This document shows, piece after piece, positions 15,840 to 25,021 of a stretch of 64,000 bases of DNA; position 1 is the first letter of the stretch; each line of letters opens with the position of its first letter. Position numbers and translations under genes: made by a program. The stretch is taken from positions 20,495 through 84,494 of the forward strand of contig JBEBHH010000011.1 of assembly GCA_040080965.1 (NCBI GenBank). Reading direction: 5' to 3'. The stretch is from SHZI01 sp040080965 (lineage in GTDB: Bacteria > Pseudomonadota > Gammaproteobacteria > Steroidobacterales > GCA-2729495). The notes beneath the pieces are model-generated. The model worked only from the letters and a program-made list of their open reading frames with translations, searched no databases and was not told the DNA's origin.

Positions 15840-18689
15840 ATGAGCCAGAGCCTGCGCCAGATCTACGCCTCGTCACCGCTGTTTGGCGGTAACGCCGCCT
15901 ACGTCGAAGACATGTATACCAGCTGGCTCCGGGACCCGGCCTCCGTGCCGGCCCGGTGGCGGCAGTTCTTCGCCGAACAGGCACCTGCTGACGCCGTGCC
16001 GGGTCACGTCGGCAGTTCCGGCGCTGCCGCAACGGCCCCGGCCGGATCGCGGCGGGCCGCATCGCCTCTTCCCGTGCCGTATTCCGAGCCCTCCGACGAC
16101 AGCGGGCCCGCCACCGAGAAGCAGGCTGCCGTCTCCCGCCTGATCCAGGTCTACAGCCTGCGCGGCCACCAGATCGCCGACCTGGATCCGCTCGGCATGC
16201 AGCAACGGCCCATGCCAAACGTCATGCGCCTCGACTACGCCGGCCTTACCGAGGCCGACCTGGACACCGAATTCTACGTCGGCAATTTCGCGGGCCAGGC
16301 GGACGTGCGGATGCGCCTCCGTGAACTCCTGGCGACACTCACCAAGGTCTACGGCGGCAAGGTCGGCGCCGATTTCGCGCACCTGTCCCGGGGCCGCGAG
16401 CGCGTGTGGATCCGCGAGCGTCTGGAGCGCGGGATGCTCGCCAATCCGCTCACCGACGACGAGCGTCGCCACATCCTCGCCGAACTGACGGCGGCCGAGG
16501 GCATCGAGCGCTACCTGCACACGCGTTACGTCGGCCAGAAGCGTTTCTCCCTCGAGGGCGGTGACAGCCTGATTCCCCTCCTCGACGACCTGATACAGCA
16601 GGGCGGGGCGGCCGGCATCCAGGAGATGGTCGTCGGCATGGCCCACCGCGGACGCATCAATGTCCTGGTCAACGTGCTCGGCAAGGCTCCCCAGGAGCTG
16701 TTCTCCGAGTTCGAGGGCGTCTACGACCCGGCCCGGGTCAAGGGCTCGGGTGACGTGAAGTACCACATGGGGTTCTCGGCGGATCTCCGGACCCCGGGTG
16801 GCAACGTCCACGTCGTCCTGGCGTTCAATCCGTCCCACCTGGAAATCGTCGATCCCGTCGTGGAGGGCTCCGTCCGCGCCCGCCAGGAGCGGCGCGGGGA
16901 CGAGGATGGCGGCGAGATCCTGCCGATCCTCATTCATGGGGATGCCGCCTTCGCCGGGCAGGGCGTCGTCGCGGAGACGTTCCAGATGTCCCAGGCCCGG
17001 GGCTTCAGGACCGGCGGCACCGTCCACGTCGTCATCAACAACCAGGTGGGCTTCACGATCAGCGATCCGCGGGACGCTCGTTCGACCGCGTACTGCAGTG
17101 ACATTGCCCGGATGATCGAGGCGCCCGTCTTCCACGTGAACGGTGACGACCCGGAGGCCGTCGTCTTCGTCACCCGGCTGGCCCTCGAGTACCGCCAGAC
17201 CTTCCACAAGGACGTGGTCATCGACCTCGTGTGCTATCGCCGTCACGGCCACAACGAGGCCGACGAGCCGGCGGCGACGCAACCCCAGATGTACCAGGTG
17301 ATCCGCAAGCATCCCACCACCCGGCAGCTCTACGCGCGCTCGCTGATGGAGCGGGGCGTGGTGGATGCGCCCGAGGCCGAGCGACTCAATGAGGACTACC
17401 GGCGGCGCGTCGAGGCCGGCCAGCCGCTGCCGCAGACCGCGCTTGGCATGATCGGCAACGAGTACACCGTGGACTGGACGCGCTTCGAGAAGGGCGACTG
17501 GGACGAACTGCACAGCACGGCGTTGTCCACCGCAGAGGTGGAAGAACTGGCGCGCGAGATCAATCGCGTGCCCCAGAACTTCAGCCTGCATCCCCGCGTG
17601 GCCAAGATCGTCACGGACCGGGAGCGGATGGCCGCTGGCGAGATTCCCATGGACTGGGGCTTCGCCGAGCTGATGGCCTACGGCAGCCTCATCCGCCAGG
17701 GTTCCCGCATCCGGCTCACGGGGCAGGACAGCGGGCGCGGCACGTTCTTCCATCGCCATTGCGTGCTGCACGACCAGCTGAGCGACCAGACCTTCACGCC
17801 GCTCGACAACCTGGTTGGCACGAAGCGCGGGGCGTTCACCGTCACGGACTCACTGCTGTCGGAGGAGGCCGTGCTGGGCTTCGAGTACGGCTTCTCGAGC
17901 ACGGATCCGGATTCCCTCGTGATCTGGGAGGCGCAGTTCGGCGACTTCTGCAACGGCGCGCAGGTGGTCATCGACCAGTTCATCAGTTCCGGGGAGGCGA
18001 AGTGGGGCCGGCTCTGCGGCCTGACCCTGTTCCTGCCCCACGGGCAGGAGGGCCAGGGCCCCGAGCATTCGTCCGCCCGGCTGGAGCGTTTCCTGCAGCT
18101 CTGCGCGGAACTGAACATGCAGGTCTGCATTCCCTCCACGCCGGGACAGATGTTCCACATGCTCCGGCGCCAGATGCTGCGGCCGCTGCGAAAGCCGCTC
18201 ATCGTCATGACGCCGAAGAGCCTGCTGCGGCACCGCCTCTCCAGTTCGCCGCTGGCCGAGCTCAAGGCCGGTCGCTTCCAGCTCCTCATCCCGGAAGTCG
18301 ATCCGCTGGAGCCGGCCGGCGTGCGCCGCATCGTGTTCTGCAGTGGCAAGGTGTACTTCGATCTGCTCGAGGCGCGGCGGGCCAAGGGCTCCACCGATGT
18401 GGCCCTGGTCCGCGTTGAGCAGCTGTACCCGTTCCCCGCGGCCGAGTACGCCGCCAGCCTGGCGAAGTACCCGGCCGCCCGCGAAATCGTCTGGTGCCAG
18501 GAGGAGCCGCAGAACCAGGGCGCCTGGTACCAGATCCGGCACCAGCTGCAACGGCCCCTGCAGGAAGGCCAGCAGGTGTTCTATGCTGGGCGGCGCGGGG
18601 CCGCGGCTCCCGCACCCGGCATCTTCCAGTTGCACGTCCAGCAGCAGCAGACTCTCGTCGAGACTGCGCTTTCCGCCCAGGTCCAGTAG
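15840..18689 (+). CDS. sucA: 2-oxoglutarate dehydrogenase E1 component
   Basis: The 949-residue protein is full length for SucA. It begins with the E2-binding N-terminal helix (LFGGNAAYVEDMYTSWLRDPASVPARWRQFF). The TPP-dependent core shows GMAHRGRINVLVNVLGK, GDVKYHMGFS, HGDAAFAGQGVVAETFQMS and INNQVGFT. The C-terminal transketolase-like half contains GFEYGFSSTDP and LPHGQEGQGPEHSSARLERFLQL. It decarboxylates 2-oxoglutarate and transfers the succinyl group to E2 lipoate in the TCA cycle. sucB follows after 4 bases, then lpd after 3, so the whole complex is one operon. The succinate dehydrogenase and succinyl-CoA synthetase genes, often adjacent, are not here. Confidence 0.97.
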   Translation: MSQSLRQIYASSPLFGGNAAYVEDMYTSWLRDPASVPARWRQFFAEQAPADAVPGHVGSSGAAATAPAGSRRAASPLPVPYSEPSDDSGPATEKQAAVSRLIQVYSLRGHQIADLDPLGMQQRPMPNVMRLDYAGLTEADLDTEFYVGNFAGQADVRMRLRELLATLTKVYGGKVGADFAHLSRGRERVWIRERLERGMLANPLTDDERRHILAELTAAEGIERYLHTRYVGQKRFSLEGGDSLIPLLDDLIQQGGAAGIQEMVVGMAHRGRINVLVNVLGKAPQELFSEFEGVYDPARVKGSGDVKYHMGFSADLRTPGGNVHVVLAFNPSHLEIVDPVVEGSVRARQERRGDEDGGEILPILIHGDAAFAGQGVVAETFQMSQARGFRTGGTVHVVINNQVGFTISDPRDARSTAYCSDIARMIEAPVFHVNGDDPEAVVFVTRLALEYRQTFHKDVVIDLVCYRRHGHNEADEPAATQPQMYQVIRKHPTTRQLYARSLMERGVVDAPEAERLNEDYRRRVEAGQPLPQTALGMIGNEYTVDWTRFEKGDWDELHSTALSTAEVEELAREINRVPQNFSLHPRVAKIVTDRERMAAGEIPMDWGFAELMAYGSLIRQGSRIRLTGQDSGRGTFFHRHCVLHDQLSDQTFTPLDNLVGTKRGAFTVTDSLLSEEAVLGFEYGFSSTDPDSLVIWEAQFGDFCNGAQVVIDQFISSGEAKWGRLCGLTLFLPHGQEGQGPEHSSARLERFLQLCAELNMQVCIPSTPGQMFHMLRRQMLRPLRKPLIVMTPKSLLRHRLSSSPLAELKAGRFQLLIPEVDPLEPAGVRRIVFCSGKVYFDLLEARRAKGSTDVALVRVEQLYPFPAAEYAASLAKYPAAREIVWCQEEPQNQGAWYQIRHQLQRPLQEGQQVFYAGRRGAAAPAPGIFQLHVQQQQTLVETALSAQVQ

Positions 18690-18693
18690 ATCA

Positions 18694-19923
18694 ATGAGCA
18701 TTGAAGTCAAAGTCCCCCGCCTTCCCGAATCCGTGGCCGACGCCACGCTCGTCGCCTGGCACAAGGCGGTCGGCGACACCGTCGAGCGCGATGAGAACCT
18801 GGCCGACCTGGAGACCGACAAGGTGGTGCTCGAAGTCCCTGCGCCGGTCCGCGGAGTCCTGCGTGAGCTGCGAGTGAAGGGTGGCGCCACGGTCACTAGC
18901 GGCCAGCTGCTGGCAATGCTCGACCCGGCCGCGGACGGCGATGTGGCCAAGCCCGCGTCCGCCGCAGTCGCCGCCGCACCTGCGCCCGCCGCTGCGGTCG
19001 CGCCGATAGCGGCCGTCGCCGGACGCAGCGCCGGAAAGACGGGTCCCGCCGCCCGGCGTGTCCTGGAAGAGAAGGGCATCGATCCCGCCACGGTGCGGGG
19101 CACCGGCCGCGATGGCCGGATCCTGAAGTCGGACGTGCTGCAGGCCACGCCGGCACCGGCGGTGAATCCCCCACCAGCACAGGTCCGTGGCCCCGCCAGC
19201 GCGACTCTGCCCGCCACGGGCGGTCGCGCCGAGCGCCGCGTGGCCATGAGCCGCCTGCGTACCCGCATCGCCGAGCGCATGGTCGAGGCCCAGCAGACGG
19301 CGGCCATGCTGACGACGTTCAACGAAGTGGATATGTCGGCCGTTATTGCCCTCCGGGCACGTTACAAGGACACCTTCGAGAAGCAGCACGGCGTACGGCT
19401 GGGCTTCATGGGCTTCTTCGTCAAGGCCGCCATCGAGGCCCTGCACCGTTACCCGGTGGTCAACGCCTCCGTCGAGGGCGCCGAGATCGTCTACCACGAC
19501 TATTACGACATCGGCATCGCGGTCTCCACCGACCGGGGCCTGATCGTGCCTGTCCTGCGGGATGCGGACCGCTTCACGTTCCCGGGCATCGAGGGCGCCA
19601 TCAACGACTTCGGCCGCAAGGCCCGCGAGGGCGCGCTCGGCATGGAAGACCTGACCGGCGGCACGTTCACCATCACGAACGGCGGCGTCTTCGGCTCCCT
19701 GCTGTCCACGCCCATCCTGAATCCGCCCCAGAGCGGCATTCTCGGCATGCACAAAATCCAGGAGAGGCCCGTCGTGGTCGACGGCCAGGTCGTCGCGCGG
19801 CCGATGATGTATGTCGCGCTGACCTACGACCACCGGATCATCGACGGCCGCGAAGCCGTGCAGTTCCTCGTTGCGATGAAGGATGCGCTCGAGGATCCGG
19901 CCCGCCTGCTGCTGGGGGTCTGA
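18694..19923 (+). CDS. sucB: Dihydrolipoyllysine-residue succinyltransferase (2-OGDH E2)
   Basis: The start is ATG 18694 (MSIEVKVPRLPESV), four bases after sucA; the open frame continues upstream only as overlap with sucA. The 409 residues comprise a lipoyl domain with the modified lysine in DLETDKVVLEVPAPVRG (around residue 43), an Ala/Pro linker, and the E1/E3-binding peripheral domain (GPAARRVLEEKGIDPATVRGTGRDGRILKSDV). The catalytic acyltransferase core ends in YDHRIIDGREAVQFL, which carries the active-site His and Asp. It passes succinyl to CoA. Normal length and domain order. Confidence 0.97.
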   Translation: MSIEVKVPRLPESVADATLVAWHKAVGDTVERDENLADLETDKVVLEVPAPVRGVLRELRVKGGATVTSGQLLAMLDPAADGDVAKPASAAVAAAPAPAAAVAPIAAVAGRSAGKTGPAARRVLEEKGIDPATVRGTGRDGRILKSDVLQATPAPAVNPPPAQVRGPASATLPATGGRAERRVAMSRLRTRIAERMVEAQQTAAMLTTFNEVDMSAVIALRARYKDTFEKQHGVRLGFMGFFVKAAIEALHRYPVVNASVEGAEIVYHDYYDIGIAVSTDRGLIVPVLRDADRFTFPGIEGAINDFGRKAREGALGMEDLTGGTFTITNGGVFGSLLSTPILNPPQSGILGMHKIQERPVVVDGQVVARPMMYVALTYDHRIIDGREAVQFLVAMKDALEDPARLLLGV

Positions 19924-19926
19924 CGC

Positions 19927-21375
19927 GTGGCCGGCACGGGCGCTTCCGGGGGCAGCAAGTACGACGTCGTCGTCATCGGCGGCGGTCCGGCGGGCTACGT
20001 GGGCGCCATCCGGGCCGCGCAGAACGGACTGCGGGTTGCCTGCATCGATGCCTGGCAGAACCGGGACGGCGCGCCAGCGTTTGGCGGCACGTGCCTCAAC
20101 GCCGGCTGCATTCCGTCGAAGGCCCTGCTGGAATCCTCCGAACTGTTCCACCGCGCGGGCCATGAGTTCGCGAGCCACGGCATCCGCGTGAGCAGCCCGG
20201 AGCTCGACCTCGCCGCCATGCAGGCGCGCAAGGCGGCCATCGTCCGCCAGTTCACCGGGGGCATCCAGGGACTCTTCAAGGCCAACGGGGTCACCGGCCT
20301 GTTCGGCCGGGGCCATCTCCTCCCGGGCAACAAGATCCGCTTCACGCCCCACGGGGGCGAACCCGAACTGCTGGAGGCCGACCACGTCGTCCTCGCGACG
20401 GGCTCGACGCCGATCGAGCTCCCATTCGCCCGCTTCGACGGCGACGCCATCATCGACTCCTGGAGTGCGCTGGACCTCACAGCGGTCCCGGGCCGGCTCG
20501 GCGTGATCGGCGCGGGCGTGATTGGCCTGGAACTCGGCAGCGTCTGGAATCGCCTCGGCTCCCAGGTCACCGTGCTCGAGGCCATGGATCGTTTTCTTGC
20601 CATGGCCGACGGGCAGATTGCCAAGGACGCCCAGCGCCAGTTCAAGAAGCAGGGCCTCGACATCCGGCTGGGCGCGAAGGTCACGGCGACCGAGCGCGGC
20701 CCGTCCGGCGTCGCCGTGACCTACGAGGACGACCGTGGACGCCACTCCCTCGAGGTGGACCGCCTGATCGTCGCGGTCGGCCGCCGGCCCAATGTCCAGG
20801 GCCTGCTCGATCCGCTCGCCGGGGTGACGGTCTCGGACCGCGGCCTGATCGAGGTGGATGCCGACTGCCGGACGTCCGCGCCCAACGTCTGGGCCGCGGG
20901 CGACGTGGTGCGCGGCCCGATGCTCGCCCACAAGGGGTCGGAGGAGGGCGTGATGGTGGCGGACCTGATCGCCGGCCGGCAGGGCCACGTCAATTATTCG
21001 GTGATTCCCAGCGTCATCTACACCACGCCGGAGATCGCCTGGGTCGGCCAGACCGAGGAGCAGCTCAAGGAGGCCCGCGTCGACTACAAGGCGGGAACCT
21101 TCAACTTCGCCGCCAGCGGCCGCGCCAGGGCCATGGAGCAGGCGGCCGGCCTCGTGAAAGTCCTGGCGGATGCGGTAACCGACCGGATCCTCGGGGTGCA
21201 CATCTGCGGACCCATGGCTGGTGAGCTGATCGGCGAGGCCGTGGTCGCCATGGAGTTCGAGGCCAGCGCCGAGGACCTGCAACGCACGATGCACGCCCAT
21301 CCGACCCTGACCGAGGCCTTGCACGAGGCCGCCCTGTCCGTCGACCGCCGGGCCCTGCACGCCATCAATCACTGA
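19927..21375 (+). CDS. lpd: Dihydrolipoyl dehydrogenase (E3)
   Basis: A 482-residue flavoprotein starting at GTG 19927, three bases after sucB. FAD-binding GGGPAGYVGAIRAAQNGL is followed by the redox disulfide GGTCLNAGCIPSKALL (C-x4-C), the NAD site IGAGVIGLELGSVWNRLG and the C-terminal catalytic His-Glu pair in HAHPTLTEALHEA. The N-terminus has about ten extra residues (AGTGASGGSKY) compared with typical Lpd. It reoxidises the lipoyl group of SucB with NAD+. Its position last in the sucA-sucB-lpd unit suggests it is dedicated to this complex. Confidence 0.97.
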   Translation: MAGTGASGGSKYDVVVIGGGPAGYVGAIRAAQNGLRVACIDAWQNRDGAPAFGGTCLNAGCIPSKALLESSELFHRAGHEFASHGIRVSSPELDLAAMQARKAAIVRQFTGGIQGLFKANGVTGLFGRGHLLPGNKIRFTPHGGEPELLEADHVVLATGSTPIELPFARFDGDAIIDSWSALDLTAVPGRLGVIGAGVIGLELGSVWNRLGSQVTVLEAMDRFLAMADGQIAKDAQRQFKKQGLDIRLGAKVTATERGPSGVAVTYEDDRGRHSLEVDRLIVAVGRRPNVQGLLDPLAGVTVSDRGLIEVDADCRTSAPNVWAAGDVVRGPMLAHKGSEEGVMVADLIAGRQGHVNYSVIPSVIYTTPEIAWVGQTEEQLKEARVDYKAGTFNFAASGRARAMEQAAGLVKVLADAVTDRILGVHICGPMAGELIGEAVVAMEFEASAEDLQRTMHAHPTLTEALHEAALSVDRRALHAINH

Positions 21376-21419
21376 TTCCAATTCGGTTATCATTCCCCCG
21401 TTGTTGCGGGGAGTGCGTT

Positions 21420-21986
21420 ATGCGAATCCTTACCGGGCTCGCCCTTCTGGGCCTGCCTCTCGTCTTCTTTGGCGCGCCGGTCCGCGCCCACGAAATCAAC
21501 CTGGGTTTCAACGACGACGCCCTGCGGGCCACCTACGCCACGGGCTTCAGTAATGGCCTGCGGTTTGAGACCGGCTGGCTTTCCGACAGCGACGAGGGCG
21601 ACGTGGTGCACGCCGGCCTGCTCGTCGTCGGCGATGTGGCCCCCGGTGGCCAGAAGCTGACCGGCGGCCTCGGCGCCCGGCTGGCGTACCTGGACGGCGA
21701 GGGTGGCGACCGGGAGGGCTATGCCCTGGGTGTCGGCGGCTCCCTGCGCTGGGTGATTCCCCGCTACGACCGCTTCGCCGTCTACGGGGAATACTACTGG
21801 GCGCCCGATGTCCTGAGTGGTGGCGACGCCGAAAAGTATGTGGATGGCACCATCCGCCTGGGCTACAGCGTGACCAAGCAGGCGGAGGTCTACCTGGGCG
21901 CCCGTTACACGGGTGCGGACTACGACGACCAGCCGTCCATACTCTTCGACACCGGCATGCACATAGGCTTTGAGCTGCGGTTCTGA
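21420..21986 (+). CDS. YfaZ-like outer-membrane protein
   Basis: The 188-residue protein has a Sec signal peptide (MRILTGLALLGLPLVFFGAPVRA) and a mature part built of amphipathic beta strands ending in an aromatic residue (GMHIGFELRF), the usual outer-membrane barrel signature. The strands EINLGFNDDALRATYATG, YALGVGGSLRWVIPRYDRFAVYGEYYWAPDVLSGGDAEKY and VYLGARYTGADYDD match the YfaZ family, predicted eight-stranded barrels of unknown function. It lies upstream of ruvC and may be transcribed with it, since the gap to ruvC is 16 bases. Confidence 0.82.
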   Translation: MRILTGLALLGLPLVFFGAPVRAHEINLGFNDDALRATYATGFSNGLRFETGWLSDSDEGDVVHAGLLVVGDVAPGGQKLTGGLGARLAYLDGEGGDREGYALGVGGSLRWVIPRYDRFAVYGEYYWAPDVLSGGDAEKYVDGTIRLGYSVTKQAEVYLGARYTGADYDDQPSILFDTGMHIGFELRF

Positions 21987-22002
21987 TGGCACCGCGGTCC
22001 TG

Positions 22003-22611
22003 ATGTCCGCCAGCGGCCCCATCCGGATCCTCGGCATCGATCCCGGATCCCGGATCACGGGCTTCGGCATCATCGACTCGGACGGGCGGCGCTCCGTCCA
22101 CGTGGCCAGCGGCTGTATCCGCGCGGCCGACAGCGGGTTGCCGGCCCGCCTGCAGGTGATCTACCGGGGCGTGCAGGCGTTGATGGCCCAATACCGTCCT
22201 GCCGCCGTGGCGGTCGAACAGGTATTCATGGCCCGCAACGCGGATTCGGCGCTCAAGCTCGGCCAGGCGCGTTCCGCCGCCATCTGCGCCACCTTCGACG
22301 TGGGGGCCGAGGTCTTCGAGTACGCCGCCCGCGCCGTCAAACAGGCGGTCGTCGGCATCGGCCACGCGGACAAGTCGCAGGTCAGCCACATGGTGGCCGT
22401 GTTGCTCAATCACCGGGAGGCCCTCCAGGTCGACGCGTCGGATGCGCTGGCCGTGGCCCTGTGCCACGCCCACACGCGGCCCCTGACGGCCCAGCTCAGC
22501 GCGCGCCTCGCGGCCCTGCCCCCGCTGAAGGGCGCCCTCGCGGTTCGGGCGCCGGTCCAGACGCCGGTCAGGCTCCGGGCGCGACCGTCCGGCCGGGGAT
22601 TGCGGCGGTGA
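22003..22611 (+). CDS. ruvC: Crossover junction endodeoxyribonuclease RuvC
   Basis: The start is ATG 22003 (MSASGPIRILGIDPGSRITGFG); an upstream in-frame ATG at 21970 overlaps yfaZ and gives a poor N-terminus. The 202-residue protein carries the four acidic catalytic residues of the RNase-H fold: D in LGIDPGS, E in AVEQVFMARN and the C-terminal D pair in VDASDALAVALCHAH. It resolves Holliday junctions as a dimer. The C-terminal ~30 residues (PPLKGALAVRAPVQTPVRLRARP) are a Pro/Arg-rich extension over typical ~173-residue RuvC. The stop overlaps the ruvA GTG as GTGA. Confidence 0.95.
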   Translation: MSASGPIRILGIDPGSRITGFGIIDSDGRRSVHVASGCIRAADSGLPARLQVIYRGVQALMAQYRPAAVAVEQVFMARNADSALKLGQARSAAICATFDVGAEVFEYAARAVKQAVVGIGHADKSQVSHMVAVLLNHREALQVDASDALAVALCHAHTRPLTAQLSARLAALPPLKGALAVRAPVQTPVRLRARPSGRGLRR

Positions 22612-23207
22612 TCGGCTCCCTGCGGGGCGTGCTCGCCCACAAGGAGCCTCCGTTCCTGGTGGTCGACGTCGGGGGCGTCGGCTACGAGATCGAGGCACCC
22701 ATGTCCACCTGCTTCCGTCTCCCCGCCGTCGGCGAGACCGTCCACCTGCGCACGCACCTGCTGGTCCGGGAGGACCAGCACACGCTCTTCGGTTTCGCGA
22801 CGGAAACCGAGCGCCGGCTGTTTCGAGACCTGCTCAAGGTCAGCGGTGTCGGGGCCAAGACGGCCCTCGGTGTGCTTTCCGGCATGAACGTGGACGCCTT
22901 CGTCCGGGCGGTGGAGACCGAGGACGTCGCCTCGCTGGTCCGCCTGCCGGGGATCGGCCGCAAGACCGCAGAGCGCCTGATCATCGAGATGCGCGACCGG
23001 GTCCAGCACCCCGGGCTCGCCGCCGGCCGGGGCGGCGATGGCCCTGCCACCGCGCCGTCCGACCCCCGCGCGGAAGCGCTCCATGCGCTCGTCGCGCTGG
23101 GCTACAAGGCCCCGGAGGCCCGGCGCATGCTCGACAGGGTGCCCGAGTCGGTCACGTCCACCGAGGAGCTGCTGCGGGCCGTCCTGCGGTCCGCGGCAAA
23201 GACCTGA
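22608..23207 (+). CDS. ruvA: Holliday junction branch-migration protein RuvA
   Basis: The start is GTG 22608, overlapping ruvC by four bases, and gives the canonical N-terminus (V/M)IGSLRGVLAHKEPPFLVVDVGGVGYEIEAP. The 199-residue protein has the OB-fold domain I, the helix-hairpin-helix pair of domain II (LLKVSGVGAKTALGVLSG and LVRLPGIGRKTAERLIIEM) and, after a Gly/Pro-rich linker, the RuvB-binding domain III (ALVALGYKAPEARRML). It binds the four-way junction as tetramers. The ruvCAB order and coupling are typical. Confidence 0.96.
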   Translation: MIGSLRGVLAHKEPPFLVVDVGGVGYEIEAPMSTCFRLPAVGETVHLRTHLLVREDQHTLFGFATETERRLFRDLLKVSGVGAKTALGVLSGMNVDAFVRAVETEDVASLVRLPGIGRKTAERLIIEMRDRVQHPGLAAGRGGDGPATAPSDPRAEALHALVALGYKAPEARRMLDRVPESVTSTEELLRAVLRSAAKT

Positions 23208-23208
23208 G

Positions 23209-24273
23209 ATGGCCACGGGCGACAGGCTGGTGACGACAGGCTCCCTGGGGGACGACGAGCTCGACCGCTCGATCCGTCCGCAGCGCCTGGCGGACTACGT
23301 AGGCCAGCCGGTCGTGAAGCGCCAGATGCACGTCTTCATCACCGCAGCCCGGCAGCGGGGCGAGGCGCTCGACCACACGCTCATCTTCGGCCCGCCGGGC
23401 CTGGGCAAGACCACCCTGGCCGGCATCCTGGCCAATGAACTGGGCGTCAACCTGCGGCACACGTCCGGCCCCGTGCTGGAACGTCCCGGCGACCTGGCCG
23501 CCATGCTCACCAGCCTCGAGCCCCGGGACGTCCTGTTCGTCGACGAGATCCACCGGCTGAGCCCGGTGGTGGAGGAGGTCCTGTACCCGGCCATGGAGGA
23601 CTTCCAGCTCGACATCGTGATTGGCGAGGGCCCTGCCGCCCGCTCGATCAAGCTCGACCTGCCGCCGTTCACGCTGGTCGGGGCCACGACCCGCGCCGGA
23701 CTGCTCACATCCCCGCTGCGGGACCGGTTCGGCATCGTCCAGCGCCTGGAATTCTACGGGCGGGAGGAACTGCACGAGATCCTCCTGCGCTCGTCCCGCA
23801 TCCTTGGCGTACCCCTCGACGACGACGGCGCCTGGCAGCTGGCCGACCGGTCGCGGGGCACGCCGCGCATCGCCAACCGACTGCTCCGCCGAGTTCGGGA
23901 TTTCGCCCAGGTGGAGGGGAACGGGCTGATCGACGGGGCCACGGCACGCTCCGCCATGGACCTGCTCGACGTGGACCCGAACGGCTTCGACCTGATGGAC
24001 CGCCGCCTGCTCATGCTGATCATCGAGCGCTTCGACGGCGGTCCCGTCGGGGTCGAATCCCTGGCGGCGGCACTGGGCGAGGAGCGGGGCACCATCGAGG
24101 ATGTCCTGGAGCCCTTCCTGATCCAGCAGGGCTTCATGAGCCGGACGGCGCGGGGCCGGGTGGCCACGCGGCGCGCCTACCAGCATTTTGGCCTCCAGCC
24201 GCCTCGCGGCCTGGCGGATTCCGGTGGCCCGCCCGACGCCGGGCGCGGCCTGTTTGATTCCGAGGAACCCTGA
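23209..24273 (+). CDS. ruvB: Holliday junction branch-migration ATPase RuvB
   Basis: The start is ATG 23209, one base after the ruvA stop, giving MATGDRLVTTGSLGDDELDRSIRPQRLADYVGQ. The 354-residue AAA+ motor shows Walker A GPPGLGKTTLA, Walker B LFVDEIHRLSP, sensor 1 LVGATTRAG and arginine-finger region SPLRDRFGI. The C-terminal winged helix includes GTIEDVLEPFLIQQGF and RTARGRVATRRAYQHFG. Hexameric rings drive branch migration with RuvA. A slight C-terminal extension (LQPPRGLADSGGPPDAGRG) is present. tolQ follows after two bases. Confidence 0.97.
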   Translation: MATGDRLVTTGSLGDDELDRSIRPQRLADYVGQPVVKRQMHVFITAARQRGEALDHTLIFGPPGLGKTTLAGILANELGVNLRHTSGPVLERPGDLAAMLTSLEPRDVLFVDEIHRLSPVVEEVLYPAMEDFQLDIVIGEGPAARSIKLDLPPFTLVGATTRAGLLTSPLRDRFGIVQRLEFYGREELHEILLRSSRILGVPLDDDGAWQLADRSRGTPRIANRLLRRVRDFAQVEGNGLIDGATARSAMDLLDVDPNGFDLMDRRLLMLIIERFDGGPVGVESLAAALGEERGTIEDVLEPFLIQQGFMSRTARGRVATRRAYQHFGLQPPRGLADSGGPPDAGRGLFDSEEP

Positions 24274-24275
24274 CG

Positions 24276-25016
24276 ATGCCCGCCAACACGTCGATCGTAG
24301 ACCTGATCCTGTCGGCCAGCCTGGTGGTCCAGCTGGTGATGCTCCTGCTGCTGGCCGCGTCCGTGACGTCCTGGGCGATCATCGTGCGCAAGCGGCGCGT
24401 GCTGCGCCAGGCCGTGTCGGGCTCCGACGCCTTCGAGAGCAGCTTCTGGTCGGGCGGCGACCTGACCGCGATCTACCGCGACCTCACGCGCGCCGGCGAG
24501 CCGCCTTCTGACATGGCCGGGCTGTTCGAAGCGGGCTTCCGGGAATTCCGCCGCCTGTCCGAGCAGGCCGCCATGCCGCCCGACCAGGTCCTGGAGGGTG
24601 TGCGGCGCGCCATGCACGTGGCCCAGATGCGGGAGATGGACCGTCTCGAGGAAAGCCTCTCCACGCTGGCGACGATCGGGTCCACCAGCCCTTACGTCGG
24701 CCTCTTCGGCACCGTCTGGGGCATCATGAATTCCTTCCGCGGCCTGGGTAACGTGCAGTCCGCGACGCTGGCCGCCGTGGCGCCGGGCATTGCGGAGGCC
24801 CTGGTGGCGACCGCCATCGGCCTGTTTGCGGCAATCCCTGCCGTGATTGCCTACAACCGCTACGCCGACAAGGTGAGCCGTCTCGAGGTGCGCTACGACA
24901 GCTTCATCGAGGAGTTCTTCAGCGTCCTCCAGCGGCACGCGCATTCACGGGCCATTCCCCAGCCCCAGACGCCAGCCCACGTGCAGGGGCACCAGCCCGC
25001 GCCGGGCGCCCGGTAA
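24276..25016 (+). CDS. tolQ: Tol-Pal system proton channel subunit TolQ
   Basis: The 246-residue inner-membrane protein has three membrane segments: residues ~8-33, then a pair in LATIGSTSPYVGLFGTVWGIMNSFRGL and LAAVAPGIAEALVATAIGLFAAIPAVIAYN. These carry the conserved polar residues of the MotA/TolQ/ExbB family. TolQ forms the stator with TolR and uses the proton-motive force to energise TolA during outer-membrane constriction. It starts two bases after ruvB; ybgC, which often precedes tolQ, is absent here. The C-terminal tail is slightly longer than usual. Confidence 0.95.
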   Translation: MPANTSIVDLILSASLVVQLVMLLLLAASVTSWAIIVRKRRVLRQAVSGSDAFESSFWSGGDLTAIYRDLTRAGEPPSDMAGLFEAGFREFRRLSEQAAMPPDQVLEGVRRAMHVAQMREMDRLEESLSTLATIGSTSPYVGLFGTVWGIMNSFRGLGNVQSATLAAVAPGIAEALVATAIGLFAAIPAVIAYNRYADKVSRLEVRYDSFIEEFFSVLQRHAHSRAIPQPQTPAHVQGHQPAPGAR

Positions 25017-25021
25017 GCCCC

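Noticed and set aside
15873..17771. 632-codon minus-strand frame opposite sucA
   Set aside because: Antisense shadow of a certain gene; composition is that of a reversed GC-rich coding strand and no motif is visible.
18691..21393. Very long minus-strand open frame (about 900 codons) opposite sucB and lpd
   Set aside because: It mirrors the codon positions of two certain genes, is rich in Arg/Gly/His/Gln typical of GC-rich shadow frames, and shows no domain motif.
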